Shown: positions 11,511 through 23,400 of the stretch, piece after piece | How the letters are laid out: every line of letters starts with the position of its first letter | How positions within the stretch are numbered: position 1 is the first letter of the stretch | Assembly: GCA_028023455.1 (NCBI GenBank) | Contig: JAQFVV010012396.1 | Coordinates: forward strand, 9,712,085 to 9,776,084 | DNA length: 64,000 nucleotides | Origin: Epiperipatus broadwayi | Taxonomy: Eukaryota; Onychophora; Udeonychophora; Euonychophora; Peripatidae | Direction: 5' to 3' | Notes under the pieces: model-generated | What the model was told of the DNA's origin: nothing | What the model saw: the letters and a program-made list of their open reading frames with translations, nothing else | The model's database searches: none | Made by a program: the position numbers and the translations under genes

Positions 11511-12490
11511 ACTTTAAAAATACCAATATAAAATTACTTTATATTAATAGCATTTATATATATTTAAGACAATGATGGTTGGCAGTATTTTATACTTTCA
11601 ATTTCAAAATGTTTAATCATTTTGATAAAACTGAAACAAACAACCAATTATATCAATCCAGCTTTCATCTCATATTGAAACCTTTTCAAGATATTTTTTA
11701 TATTGGATATTCGATATTGTATATATATAAGCAATATATTGTATTGGAGACAAAGTTGTGTTAGGCGAAAACATTCGCCTTACCTCGTATAAAGTATTAC
11801 TATCTGTAGTCTCTGATGCTGCTATTTTCTTAATCATCTCTAATGATTTATGGAACTTTATATTTTCATTTTATCTTTATAAAATGTAGAGTAAACAGGA
11901 TATGTTTCTAATGATGATGAAATATTTAGATTTCGCTGATGTATTATGATTGCAACATCTCCAAAAGCAGCTTTTAAAGCACATTTAAAAAAAAATCTGC
12001 TAAAATCAGAAATGTAGATTAAATGAAATCATGATCTTTAATATGGCATCAAAAAAGCTTGAGTGAATATCTCAGGTGAAAGAAATAAGGAGAATTAAAA
12101 AAAATTACAAAATCTCTGTTTTCTTGCTTTGATGATTATAAAACAAACTTGATTTTAAAATAGAATCTTTGTGTATGCATATGCACTTATAATAAGTCCT
12201 AATCTAAATATATAAAGATAATTGTTTTAACAGAAGATGTTAATGATAGGCTATTGTTTTTTAAAATTATACTAAGTGATATCAATCAATTTATTATTCA
12301 AGAATTAAATTTAAATATACATTAATTAAAATCTTTCACCCCAGTAATAGTTAAAGAATATTCTTGGGTGGCTTATCATAGTAATATATTTTTCAAAATT
12401 GAATGAGATTTGAAGAAACTTGTTTTAAATTGTGACTGTGTGAATGAAGGTTAAATCATTTATAAACAAGACAAAACAAGTTTTTTGGAA
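11511..12490. other. AT-rich DNA between LINE segments
   Basis: No domain is recognised. A 61-codon frame at 11579-11764 lacks any motif. This may include unrecognisable middle portions of the L3 reverse transcriptase. Confidence 0.45.
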
Positions 12491-12491
12491 A

Positions 12492-12608
12492 CTCAGGGTC
12501 GTCCCCCCCCCCATGTGTTATAGAATCAGCTGGGAAGCGAACCTGCTAACCCGGGACAACTGCTTGTAAAGCAGCTGTCACTGACCTCTCAACCACCAAT
12601 GCTTGACA
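12492..12608 (-). mobile_element. tRNA-derived SINE, copy 1
   Basis: Minus-strand sequence starting GCATTGGTGGTTGAGAGG contains a Pol III A box (TGGTTGAGAGG) and a B box (GGTTCGCTTCC) spaced as in a tRNA. A stem with a TTTACAA loop sits at the anticodon position. The body is barely longer than a tRNA and ends TATAACACATGG, then a 10-base C tract (12503-12512 on the plus strand). A flank containing TTTTGGAAA occurs on both sides, an imperfect candidate target duplication. The same element occurs at 32.7 and 40.7 kb. Confidence 0.8.
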
Positions 12609-13090
12609 AAAAGGGTTTTGGAAAAGCTGATCACATTATTTCTATAGATTTAATCAAAAAAAAGTTTCCAGATTACAACAGAATTACATGGTCTTGAAGG
12701 ATATTAGTTGGATAACTGGGAAAAAAAATTGGTATTTTTATTTACCAAGCTCTACCACATCAATATTAACTTAAAAGTTTTTTTTTTTTTATAGAGTTAT
12801 TAATTCAAAGTCTTTAATAATATGTATTTAAATAGCCCCAATAGACAATTTATTCTGTGTTAGATTGCTTTTAAAGAAAAATAAACACAAGGGTTTTACT
12901 TTAAAAGGTTGTTTTCAGTCATAAATAAGTAGTTACTAGAGATTTGATGTGGTTTTAGAAATCAAAAATATGCTACAAATAAGATTTTTATTGTTAGGAA
13001 ATGCAAGTTGTAAACAAAAAATACTACTTATATATTATTTTTATTAATTTAATCCAAGATATTTGATTGAATTTATTTAACAAATTTATG
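12609..13090. other. AT-rich DNA, nothing recognised
   Basis: I see no coding motif or shared repeat. Confidence 0.5.
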
Positions 13091-13099
13091 ACAATGTTT

Positions 13100-14260
13100 G
13101 AAATTAATCAGTTGTGCACTAAAGTTTATTCATTTATGGTAGAATGGGAGATAGCGTTATTGCTGCTGATGAAAAATAATGTAACATTTAAAATGAAAAC
13201 TGGTGTTAGCTCCAACTTTGTTTTCCATTTTTAAAATAATGGTCTTTGGAGTAGTTTGAAAGTGACTTCACAAAACTAGCATCAAGATGTGATATAGCTA
13301 GGGGACAAAAGTTTTTAATTTGAATTTTATTAGAAGCAAAAATGAAAATATTATTTTACCAGTTTCTAGATTTACAATATGAAGATGGTAGTAGTATTCT
13401 TGCTAATTAAAAGGATGGTCTACAAAATGTTATTATGCTCAAAAAAACTCAAGTTCTATATCAGCCAGTGATGAAAAAAAGGTCCCTTCTGATTGAATAA
13501 TTATCAACATAAGAATGAACCAATTTACATACTGAATTATATCCTGATAATTTTTAAGTAGAAAGGTGGACTTGGATATTGACACAACATAAATTACAAC
13601 GTGTTGCAGCATTTAATTAGTTAAAAAGTAGGATATTTATTTCATCACATTAATATAATTATTACAAGTAAATTAATTGTATATAAAACTGTTAAATCAT
13701 TCCAATTATTATATAAAAGTGAAATCTGATTCTCTTATCAATGCAACATAAAGACATTAGAATAATTTTTTTAAAAAAGCTCCATAAAATTCTATTAATG
13801 ATTGGTAGATCATAAAAGAAATTAGAAATTTTTATAACTTTCCGGATCTAATGCTATAGAATCTAGTATTGTGAAAATATAATATTAGTGGATTGGATAT
13901 GTGAAGTGAATGAATAGTAAGAGACCTCCTTGAAAATATATTACTTACAATTTGAACATGGTTTTCATGGAAAAAGCAAATTCTATTTATATTATAAAGA
14001 TTATCTTAAAATACTCTAAACAAATGTAATATTCATTGTATCTTTGGGAAGAAAATGAGTGAAGATAGAATATACATGAACTATAATTAGGAAAATTGTT
14101 AAAAATCTTTCAAAAACAAAATTCTCTGCAGAAGCTAAAAAACAACATTACAAAATGCCAACAGATTAAAAATAGCATGTAATGTAATGTGGACATATTT
14201 GTACTTCATAGATTAGTTTGTAGTCATGATAAAACTCACCTTTGTTTTTCTGATGTGTTC
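13100..14260 (+). pseudogene. decayed LINE (copy L3), reverse transcriptase C-terminal half
   Basis: This is collinear with 39090-40330 of L2. Shared blocks are the AATGGTCTTTGGA segment, a YEDGSSILA peptide near 13376 in place of the reverse transcriptase motif (Y/F)ADD, the AAAACTCAAGTTCT segment with a following ser-rich patch, a GGTGGACTT block, and GTGGATTGGATATGTGAAGTGAATGAA near 13888 encoding the conserved tail. The catalytic aspartates are replaced and many stops are present. Together with 10200-10960 it forms one fragmented LINE insertion. Confidence 0.6.
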
Positions 14261-15040
14261 TTTTGCAGTTAGAATCATCAATTGTTTTTTAGAGATAAAT
14301 TTTGGATTATGAGCCAAATCAGATCTCACTTAGGTCTCTAACTGTAGGCATTTTAAAATAAAGTTCTAGAGCAATTGGGATTAGTTTCCCCATATAAATC
14401 TTGATTTCCACAAATTTCAATTGATCAAAATGTTTATGGATGTATTAAATAATTTAAACTTGGTTCATTAAGTATCAAGTTCAGCTATCTTTGATGAAAG
14501 TGAGTTTCTTAAATTTATGAACCTAAGAGCAAATGAAAAAGAATATGAAGTAAAAACTAAATAAGTAGTTTCAAAAGGAATAATACTTTGTTCAGTCTTT
14601 TTACTTTCACATGGATGGCTATAATATATTATCATATACACTTCTTATTTTCTCAACAATCTTAATAAATTCTTCTTATTATAGCCAATATTAACATTTC
14701 CCAATATTTCAAGTTTATACATTTTTCTAAATCACAAAAAACAAATTTCATTCCAGATTATTTTACTGCAAATTATAATGATTTTCTGTAAAACTTTCTC
14801 ATGATATCTTTTCAACCAAAATACAAAATGAAAATAAAAGTGAATTAAGCACATATTTAGAGGCACAATATGAAGAATGTATGGAAAGATCTGTATCAGA
14901 TAAAAAAGATGATTTATAATCTAAAAAAGAAAATATCTACGATAGGAAAGTTACAAAAATGGATAAAAGATGTAGATAGGTTGCTAATTTGATGTAAAGG
15001 ACTAACTACTCTGGCAAATGATTAACTTTGATAATTTAAA
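14261..15040. other. AT-rich DNA, nothing recognised
   Basis: No coding motif or repeat relation was seen up to the LTR element boundary. Confidence 0.5.
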
Positions 15041-15894
15041 ATAGTGTAGCAGAGGCAGGGTATAAACCCTGATCCAAGGTAAAAGGGAACTTTAAATATT
15101 CGGGTATATGTAGATATGCTTTAATGCATGTATTAAAATATATATAAATAAACTAAAGCAATTGTAGGGGGGGGGTGTCTTATGCTCAATTTGTTTTAAT
15201 GCGGTATGTATGTGTATATATATTAAAGAAAAATAAATAAATATAGTATGTGTAAAATATTCTAGAAAAAATATATATGTATTTAATGTACAAACATTAT
15301 TGTATAGAAAGATGTGATATGTTGAACTATTTCCATCATTTATGAGTGAATGTTGAATGTATAGAAAATTTTAAACTTTATTTAAACTTTCCAAATACAA
15401 ATAACTTGTTAGTACACGTTTCAAGTAGTAGTATTCTCTCCACTCTTCTTCAGGTGTTGTTGCCCTATATGCACAGTGCTAATATTCACTTAGACGTTGA
15501 ACTCGCACCTTTAGATTCTTGAATATCGAATTTAAGTCAAATGCTCTAATAACCGAGCTATTCTGTCATTATAAACCTTACAAACCTTCAGACAAAAATT
15601 ATTGTATAGAATTTTGTTGTAAGAAGATAAGAAAAAGTAGATCAGCTTTTGTTCTGGTATATGAAATGTTGTAAATGGAAATCCTGTTAAAGTTATGCTC
15701 TTTAAAATGTTTAACAAAATCTGATCAAATGTACTAGAAGCTTTTCTTTTGTAAAAGAAAAAACTAAAGACAAAGGGATGCGAATCTAAAAAATTGTAAT
15801 GTCCAGGACTGAGGAGATCGAGTAAGCTAAAGTTAAAACAAATATAGGACATTTGAAAGACTGACAGCAATGAGGAAATAAGAAAAAAAAATGA

Positions 15895-15903
15895 TATAAA
15901 TAG
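15895..15903 (+). promoter_or_regulatory. TATA box of 5' LTR
   Basis: TATAAATAG followed by CAAAAGGAGAATAT is conserved in both LTRs (15895 and 19551). Conservation in a diverged pair supports a promoter role that defines the U3/R boundary. Confidence 0.65.
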
Positions 15904-16436
15904 CAAAAGGAGAATATAACATAGTCTTTTGCTTTTGATTCTTGGCATTTGCTCTTTTGTCTGTTGTCTTTTGCTTTTATGCTGTTGATCCGTATTTCAT
16001 ATTAAATAGAACTTTCAGCTGTTGTTATAAATGATTAATTATTGGACCTATGCGATTGAAAAAAAAAATGTATTGTTAGCCAGCATGAATATGTGGGAGT
16101 GAAATCGGAGATGTGCTGGGTTTTGCTCCCATAACACCATGAAGTAAATCAAAGCTGTTTCTTTGTCCCATGATGGTTCTAACTTCAGAAATCCGCTCCT
16201 TATACCTTCGTCATGCCAAGCATTCGAATACATGATCATTTCCTCAGAAATTATAAACAGAAATTTCCATGATGGACACTCGTTATGGATCTCGACTCAT
16301 TCAGTAAACTTACTTCACACATGAATAAAGATAATCTAACTTCCCTGGGGATTAAAATGTAACAGCCTATATTTTTTTTTATATATAAATATAAATGTGC
16401 ACACTTTATTAATTTTTCCACATAACTTGGATTTAG

Positions 16437-16625
16437 TTCTGTTAAAGTTTATATATCTAAGCATGAGAAGAAAATGTGATTCTCATAATTAATAATAATT
16501 TGATCTGTTAAAATATATATGTCTGTGTCTGTTAAAATTTCATATATCTAAATGTAAAGAGAGAATGTTAGATTGTTATAATTAATAGTAATTTGATCTG
16601 TTAAAAATATATATTTATCTGTATA
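16437..16625. repeat. LTR tandem repeat, two units (5' LTR)
   Basis: The unit of about 90 bp begins with CTGTTAAA(A/G)TTT and contains AATAATTTGATCTGTTAAAA. There are two units here against four in the 3' LTR. Confidence 0.8.
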
Positions 16626-17178
16626 CTCCTAGTAAAGGATTGAGCACTATTATTATTTTTGTTCTTTCATCTTTAGTTATCTTATAGTTAGTAGTTTAAT
16701 TTAAATGAGTATATGTTAAACGTATTGCACAATTTTATGCGTACTGCAAGCAAAGTAACATATCTCTGTCAGTCGCAGGTGGCCTAGTATTACTAATACC
16801 GTATTATTCACATAAAAATCCCGGTAATATAATTCTTATGCCGCATAAGATTGGCACTTGGAGTCGGAACATGCCGATGTCCATAAATATATTGTCTGGA
16901 AAAATATTAATTAGTAGTGCATCGAAATTAAAGCAGAGTATTCACATATTTATATAACGATGTCTATCATTTCGTCCTTTCTTATTGTTAGGAGATTAAG
17001 CTTTAAAATAGCTTGTCTTCAGGCTTGGCTGCTATAAGTTCATCTAAGCAAAAATTAAGGTTCCATTTGTATATTAACTATTAATACCACTTTATAAATG
17101 TCATATTAGGATGATATATAGAGAGAGGGTGTAAACTGAATTGAGCAATAATATAGATAATGGGTGGAACTCTTTACA

Positions 17179-17210
17179 ATGGCATCTCAACGCTGGGGCT
17201 TCGAAGTGTA
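17179..17210 (+). other. candidate primer-binding site
   Basis: One base after the 5' LTR end comes TGGCATCTCAACGC, then TGGGGCTTCGA. TGG at this position is the expected complement of a tRNA CCA end, and TTCGA resembles a T-loop complement, but spacing does not fit a standard tRNA 3' end exactly. The priming tRNA is unresolved. Confidence 0.4.
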
Positions 17211-17541
17211 GAGAGTATTAGGGATAGAGAATAATGAGAATTGAAAAACAAAAATAATAGTATTGAAGTGTCTTGCTATTTTTTTTTTTTTGCAACTTTT
17301 AAGAAGTAGAAACCAGAATATATATAAGACCGGATTTAGGGAGAATAGTTTGATATACAGGAATGATAACATGCAGTATAGTACCTCGTAGACTGGACAG
17401 TTAAGTCTAGCACTTTGTTGTTAGAAATAGTGAGGTATATATAAAAGAAGTAGCGCTAGTGTACAATAGGAGGTAAATGAAAATTCAATCACAGAAGAAA
17501 ATGAACCAACATAAGACAGAAGAAAAGGGGGAACTAGCATA

Positions 17542-18204
17542 ATGGAGACTATCTTGAGGAAATTAGAGGAACTACATAAAAAAATGGAATCAAGATTTCA
17601 GAAATTCGAGGATAAAATCTAAAGGAAATTCCAGGAATTGGAAGAGGTTAGGGATAGAAAGTGAGAGAAGTAAAGGGGGGAAGAGATATAGTGATGTGGT
17701 AAAAAAAGTATAGATGAAAACCAGGATGAGGATGAAAAGAAGAAAACTCTGGAAAAAATCATAAAGAAAAGGGAAGGGTGAGAAGCCATGACAAAGTACT
17801 CACCGGCCCAGGCTAAGGTAAACAAATTCTTATAGGATTGGGTGATTGCCAGTTGGATGTCAGAAGCTCCAGTCAAGTATCTAAAAAGTTTATGGCGGTA
17901 CTTTGGTACCAATCCGATATCTGAACTAAAAAAAATAGCAATCATAAGTGAATTAGCTATGAGAGAAATAGTGACAAGATTCAACAGAAAGGATGGGGGC
18001 CTAAATCGGAAACTGAAAAAGTATAGAAAACAAGACTATGAAACAATACAGAAATCGCATTGTGGAAGTGAAAAACGACAACAGTTGTTTAGGCTAACCC
18101 ATGACTGGGGAAAAGGTCGAGTTCACCAATATCAAAAGATGGACAAGAAATTGATCGACACAAAAAAACAGAAAGAAAACTATATAAATGAACATGTACT
18201 CTGA
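17542..18204 (+). pseudogene. unrecognised interior frame(s), possible gag remnant
   Basis: A short frame from ATG 17542 encodes a Lys/Glu-rich, heptad-like segment beginning METILRKLEELHKKM and stops near 17618. A separate 120-codon frame (17842-18204) follows; it is basic, contains WMSEAPVKYLKSLWRYFG, and lacks a zinc knuckle. The charged coiled-coil character and position just after the primer-binding site suggest a degenerate or minimal gag, but I recognise no family. These are the only substantial frames in the interior. Confidence 0.35.
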
Positions 18205-19008
18205 AAGGTTTTTTTTTTAGGTTGTGGGTTTAATATTTATTGTATTTATTATATGGGCAGTTATATACAGCTGAGCAGATAAAGAAGTACAATTTTTTTT
18301 GTTTTGTTATTTTTGTCATGGTTGTAAGCTTAGAGAGTCATATAAGTTGTGGCTATAGATCTTTGGGAAGGGAGCGATCTCTCAAATTTGACAGTGGATG
18401 GTGGGGTTGGCTACTGAATCGGGTAAGTGGTCTGTTGCATACTGTATATAGCTACTGTTTATTCCCGACAATGGTTGACCCAGTGTGAGAAACCTATCTA
18501 ATCGATGCAGATGATAAGTCGGCTTTTAACTCAATGACTATAAGACTCCAAGGAGAGCATGGCTTTCGCATATTGTTCCACCCATAAGACTCCAGAAGTG
18601 AGCAGGGTCTGGGACAATTCATATCTAACCTGGAATCTCATAATAAGAGTCAGGTATTGTTTCTAAATTTGCCACACTCCTAAGACTCAGAAGTAGCAAA
18701 GTGTGGTTAGGAGACTCCAGTTACATTATTACTAAATTTCTTTTCCTTTTTCAGGGATCTTGTAACCAAAGTAAGTTGGAGTAGTTGCCGGTATATTGTG
18801 CATAGCACATTATATGCATGATTAGTGGTCAGACCCATGGTGTATTGTTGAATTGACGGGTCGTTTACCTTTTTTGGTTCTGGAGCTGCAGGAGAGAAAA
18901 GCTAAATAAAAAAATGGAGGAAGTTATTAAGGATATTTTTCGGTGGTGGTGTTATTATTTATTTTATTGCTTAAGGTTGAGCAAAGATCATGTTTGAAGG
19001 CTTTTGAA
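18205..19008. other. non-coding interior of the LTR element
   Basis: It contains two related segments around ATAAGACTCCA (about 18540 and 18586) and GACTCAGAAG near 18684, suggesting short degenerate repeats. No pol motif was seen. An 82-codon frame at 18240-18488 has no family resemblance. Confidence 0.45.
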
Positions 19009-19020
19009 TGGGGGGGGTAT

Positions 19021-20944
19021 TGTAACAGGAGCATGGTTTAAACCGTTCCAAGGTAAAAGGCAATTTTAAATAGTAGAGTAAATGTAAATACCTTTTAACA
19101 CATGTATTAAAATATATATAAATTAACTAAAGCAATATCGTTTTAACAGGATGTATGTACGTGTGTATATATATAAAAGAAAAATAATAAATATAGCATA
19201 TATAGAATATTCTAGAAAAAAAAAATGTATTTAATGTATAAACTTTATTGTATAGAATTTTGTTTTAAGAAGATAAGAAAAAGTAGAATGAAACAGCTTT
19301 TGTTCCGATATATGGAATGCTGTAAATGGAAATCCTGTTAAAGTTCTGCTCTTTAACAAAATTGTAAATCTAATAAAATGTGCTAAAAGCTTTACTTTTG
19401 TAAAAGAAAAAACTAAAGACAAAGAGGCATGGATCTAGAAAATTGTAATGTCCAGGAATGAGGAGATCGAGTAAGATAAAGTTAAAAAAAATGTAGGACG
19501 TTTGGAGGACAGATGGGAATTCGGGTCTGAGGACATAAGGGAAAAAATGATATAAATAGCAAAAGGAGAATATAGCGTGGTCTTTTGCTTTTTTGCTGCT
19601 GATGCGTATTTGATATTAGATAGAACTTTCAGCTGTTGTTATAAGTAATTAATTTTTGAACCTATGCGATTGAAAGAAAAATATATATATTAGCCGGCAT
19701 GAATATGTGGGAGTGAAACCGTAGATGTACTGGGTTTTGCTCCCATGGTCCCACAAAGTAAATAAAATCTACTTCTTTGACCCATGATGGTTCAAACTTC
19801 AGAAATCCACTCCTTGCACCTTCGTCACATCAAGCATTCGGACACGCAATCATTTCCTCAGAAATTATTAATAGACTTTTGTGATGGACATTTGTTATGG
19901 ATCCCAATTCATTTAGTAAGCTTACTTTACTAACTTCTCCAGGGATTAAAAGGTAACAGCCTATATTTTTTTTTATACAAATGTAAATGTGCACACCTTA
20001 TTAATTTTTCCACATAACTTGGATCTAGTTCTGTTAAAGTTTATATATTTAAGCGTGAGAAGAGAATGTATGATTCGCATACTTAATAATAATTTGACCT
20101 GTTAAAATATAATGTCTGCATCTGTTAAAATTTCATATATCTAAATGAAAAGAATGTTTGTTATGATTAAGAATAATTTGATCTGTTAAAAAAAATACGT
20201 CTGCGTCTGTTAAAACTTCATATGTCTAAATGTAAAGAGAGACTGTTTAATTCTTATAATTAAGAATAATTTGATCTGTTAAAATATATATACATCTGCG
20301 TCTGTTAAAATTTTATATATCTAAAATGTACAGAGAAAATGTTTGATTGTTTTGATCTATTAAAAATATGTATTTATGCGTATACTCCCAAAGAATTGAG
20401 CACTATTATTTTTTTTGTTCTTTTGTTTTTAGTTATCTCATAGTTAGTAGTTTAATTTAAATGTGTATATGTTTTACATATTGCACAATTTTATACATAC
20501 TGACCCCAAAGTAACACATCTCTGTCGATTGCAGGACTACCCATCCTTGATGAGCTAGCTAGTGGCCTAGTATTACTAATACCATATTATTATTCGCATA
20601 AAAATCCCGGCAATATAATTCTTATGCACGAAGATTGGCGCTTGGAGTCGGAACACGCTGACATCCATAAATATATTGTCTGGAAAAATATTAGTTAGTG
20701 GTGCATCGAACTAAAGCCAAGTATTCAATATTTATATAACGACATCTATCATTTCATTCCTTCTTAGTGTTGGAAAATTAAGCTTTAAAAGTTTGATTCC
20801 AGGCTATAAGTCCATCTCTGCAAAAATTAAGGTTCCATTTGTATATTAACCATTAATACCACTTTATAAATGTCATATTAGGATGTTTGTAGTGAGGGTG
20901 TAAACTGAATTGAGCAAAAATATAGAGGTGTGGAACCTGTTACA
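19021..20944 (+). repeat. 3' LTR (1924 bp)
   Basis: Starts TGTAACAG and ends CTGTTACA. The TATA box lies at 19551-19559. It is about 210 bp shorter overall than the 5' LTR despite carrying two extra tandem units, so several deletions have occurred. AATAAA within AAGTAAATAAAATC near 19756 is a candidate polyadenylation signal. Confidence 0.9.
20029..20385. repeat. LTR tandem repeat, four units (3' LTR)
   Basis: Four imperfect units of roughly 80-95 bp begin near 20029, 20121, 20206 and 20300, each with a CTGTTAAA start and most with an internal TTTGA(C/T)CTGTTAAA. The 5' LTR has only two. Confidence 0.8.
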
Positions 20945-20948
20945 ATAG

Positions 20949-21450
20949 TTTTTATTTTTATTTTGGTAGAACAAAAAACTTACACATTAAATAATAATAA
21001 TAATAAAATAATATACTTAGAATTATTAAAAATTGACATTTTGATAAAAATTTAAGATCATGAAATATGCTCTTAGTGAATTATTGTTTTAAAATGATTT
21101 GTAATGAATTATTAGTAAAAATTACAAATGTATCAAGAGATAATAAAATATATTAAGTTACTTTATTATAATTACAAATTTAAAAGTATAGATTACCTCA
21201 TAAATATATTAACTGAACAATTTAAAGCAATTATCAAGATGAAAATATGCTAATGTATTAAAAAGAGAATAGCGTCTTTTCTAAATTTTACAAAAACTAA
21301 AAAATTCAATACAACTATAGAAAAAAAGTGTAATTTTTTCATTTTCTTAAAGAAATTACGTCACTAATTTTATATCAAAGAATATATTGAATTTCACTTT
21401 CCCTTTTTTTTAAATCTTTCAAAAAAAAGAATATAATTTTTTCTCTTATC
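20949..21450. other. AT-rich DNA, nothing recognised
   Basis: No coding motif or repeat relation is visible. Confidence 0.5.
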
Positions 21451-21890
21451 TATTGCTCCAGAGGTCGGCAAACTAAGGCTCATAAGTCAAATGCAGATCT
21501 TTGATTCCAGTCTCATGATACTTTTTATCATGATAAACATAGACACATTTTTTTTTACTCTTGTAATTTGTAAATAAATATTTTAATGCCTTTTAAGAGA
21601 GAAAAAGTGCACATTACAATGTTGTTTCTTAAATTCAGCCTTATTACAGAATAATAATTATTCTATCTGAAAAATATTTAAATATTAGAAATTTGCGAAT
21701 AAATCAAACTGTCAAAATAATTTTTTGTTCTTTTTTTAAGAGAATTTTTATTTTCTTTAGGATACATCCACATCCATTCAGAAATTCATGTTTTTCATCT
21801 TTTTTCCTTGCGACTCTTTAATGGAGGAAGGAAGAGATTTAAACAAAATGGTTCATTATATTAAAAAGTTTGCTGACTTCTGTATTGCTT
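21451..21890. mobile_element. non-autonomous hAT-type element, 424 bp
   Basis: The termini are CAGAGGTCGGCAAACT (21459) and, inverted at the other end (21882), CAGAAGTCAGCAAACT: a 16-bp repeat with two mismatches. It is flanked by TATTGCTC and TATTGCTT, an 8-bp duplication with one mismatch. An 8-bp duplication plus a CAG(A/G)G start is diagnostic of the hAT superfamily. The subterminal CTCTTT motifs near both ends are also typical. There is no transposase inside. Confidence 0.9.
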
Positions 21891-21899
21891 CATTCTAGT

Positions 21900-23400
21900 T
21901 GTTTTGTTTACATTTTCTTAACATTTTAAAATCAAAATCATGTGATTTAGTGCAGTGATGGACTCTGGAGCTCAAGGTCCATAGAGCATGACTCCAAATC
22001 TGTTACTTTTGGTGCTTGAATTTCTCTGCAATAAATTTTATCATTATTCATTTAATGTCTTAATATTTAGATCTTTTAAAAGACAGCAATAATGGCTCCA
22101 AATATGTCATTTTGGTGCTCAAACTTTTTATAAACTTCTGAATAACCTTTTTGATTATTTATTTAATATTTAATGACCAACAGTCAGGGATCACTAACAA
22201 ATCATCATTTCAAGCGGCTTGGAAGTTATCAATATAAACTATTCTTATACGCTATGCTGAAAATTTAAAAAACAAGCAGAATACAATTTATATGATTATC
22301 TGGAATCAGTAACTTGATGGGACTTAAGAATCCAAATATCCAAAACTATTCAAAATCTATGTCTATTTTTCTCAAAGCAGATACAATTTTCAAAATATTC
22401 ATATGGCATCAAACACATTATTTAGTTTAGATAATATTTTATTAAAGACTATTTTATTGTTCAAAATATACCAAACTTAATAAAACTACAAATTAAAAAA
22501 ACAAATTACATAATATACATAATCAATTTTAAAATGATTTAACCAAGTAATTTCCTTATTCAGTAGCAAGAATAACTCAAAAAATCAACAACAAAATTTA
22601 TATAAATTGAATTTAGCAAAAAAAAAAGGTGATAAAAGAAAAAATTTGTGTCCAAAATAACATTACAAACAAAATGAATTATAATGCAATAATAATGTAA
22701 GTTTTTAACACAGAAATCATGGACAGTTAAAATTATATAAAACTATTATTTTCTTATATCTTTATTATTAGCTGTAACAACATGTTGTTCTTCTGAATAA
22801 AGTCTTCAATATAAAAGCAAACAATAGAATTTTATATATGTGCATATTTCAAGACACTTATGACCCTTTTATTGCTAAAAAAAAATATAAAAAGTTTGTA
22901 AATTTAGAAATATATGAAAGTCATAAACTCAAGAGGTAAAGATGTCTGGGTTAATCTCAGTAGAATAAGGTAACAAAATAAAAAAAAATGTAAATTTAGT
23001 CAACTGAATAAAATTGTTATGTTCTGACATTTCATGACTTAAATATAGTGTAAGCAATAGCAAACTACAACTAATAATGATCAAGTGTAATTATCTCATC
23101 ATAATACTTCATTATCTAATTACCCAAATCTGATTTCAGTGAGAGAAATTAATATACATTACTCGAATATAGAGTATAAATGTTATTTTTTTTCTGTTCA
23201 GAAAAAGATCATTTACTTATGTTTTGACTAAAGTCCCATAAATTAATAATGCATCTCCGGTAATGGTAAAAATTAATTGGTATTGGCTGCTGCTGACCTA
23301 TATCTGGCACACAGTATATATACACACAATTTTATATATACATATTTAACACAGTGCTACCTCCATAAGAGATGTGTTAATTAATTTCAAGTAAATAAAT
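21900..23400. other. AT-rich DNA, nothing recognised
   Basis: Two short related blocks share the words CTCCAAAT and TTTTGGTGCT (about 21992-22013 and 22098-22118), suggesting a local duplication. No coding motif was seen. Confidence 0.45.

Larger units (their letters stand above)
15045..17178 (+). repeat. 5' LTR (2134 bp)
   Basis: It contains a TATA box (TATAAATAG, 15895-15903), several CpG-rich patches, a G tract near 15170, and two copies of a roughly 90-bp tandem unit at about 16437-16620. It matches the 3' LTR along its length with many substitutions and indels, so the insertion is not recent. Minus-strand frames inside (15532-15948 and others) are not conserved intact in the other LTR and are not treated as genes. 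Confidence 0.9.
15041..20948 (+). mobile_element. LTR retrotransposon with very long LTRs and almost no coding interior (LARD-like)
   Basis: Boundaries are well defined. The direct duplication ATAG lies at 15041-15044 and 20945-20948; LTRs occupy 15045-17178 and 19021-20944; the interior is only 1842 bp. The 3' LTR has perfect 8-bp inverted ends, TGTAACAG and CTGTTACA, and the 5' LTR ends TGTAGCAG and TCTTTACA. A G-rich polypurine-like run (about 19009-19018) precedes the 3' LTR. No protease, reverse transcriptase or integrase motif is visible inside. The layout fits a large retrotransposon derivative mobilised by a relative, but I could not identify the helper family. Confidence 0.9.

Noticed and set aside
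15532-15948. 138-codon minus-strand hydrophobic frame in the 5' LTR
   Set aside because: The matching part of the 3' LTR is broken into shorter, altered frames (19231-19422), so it is not maintained.
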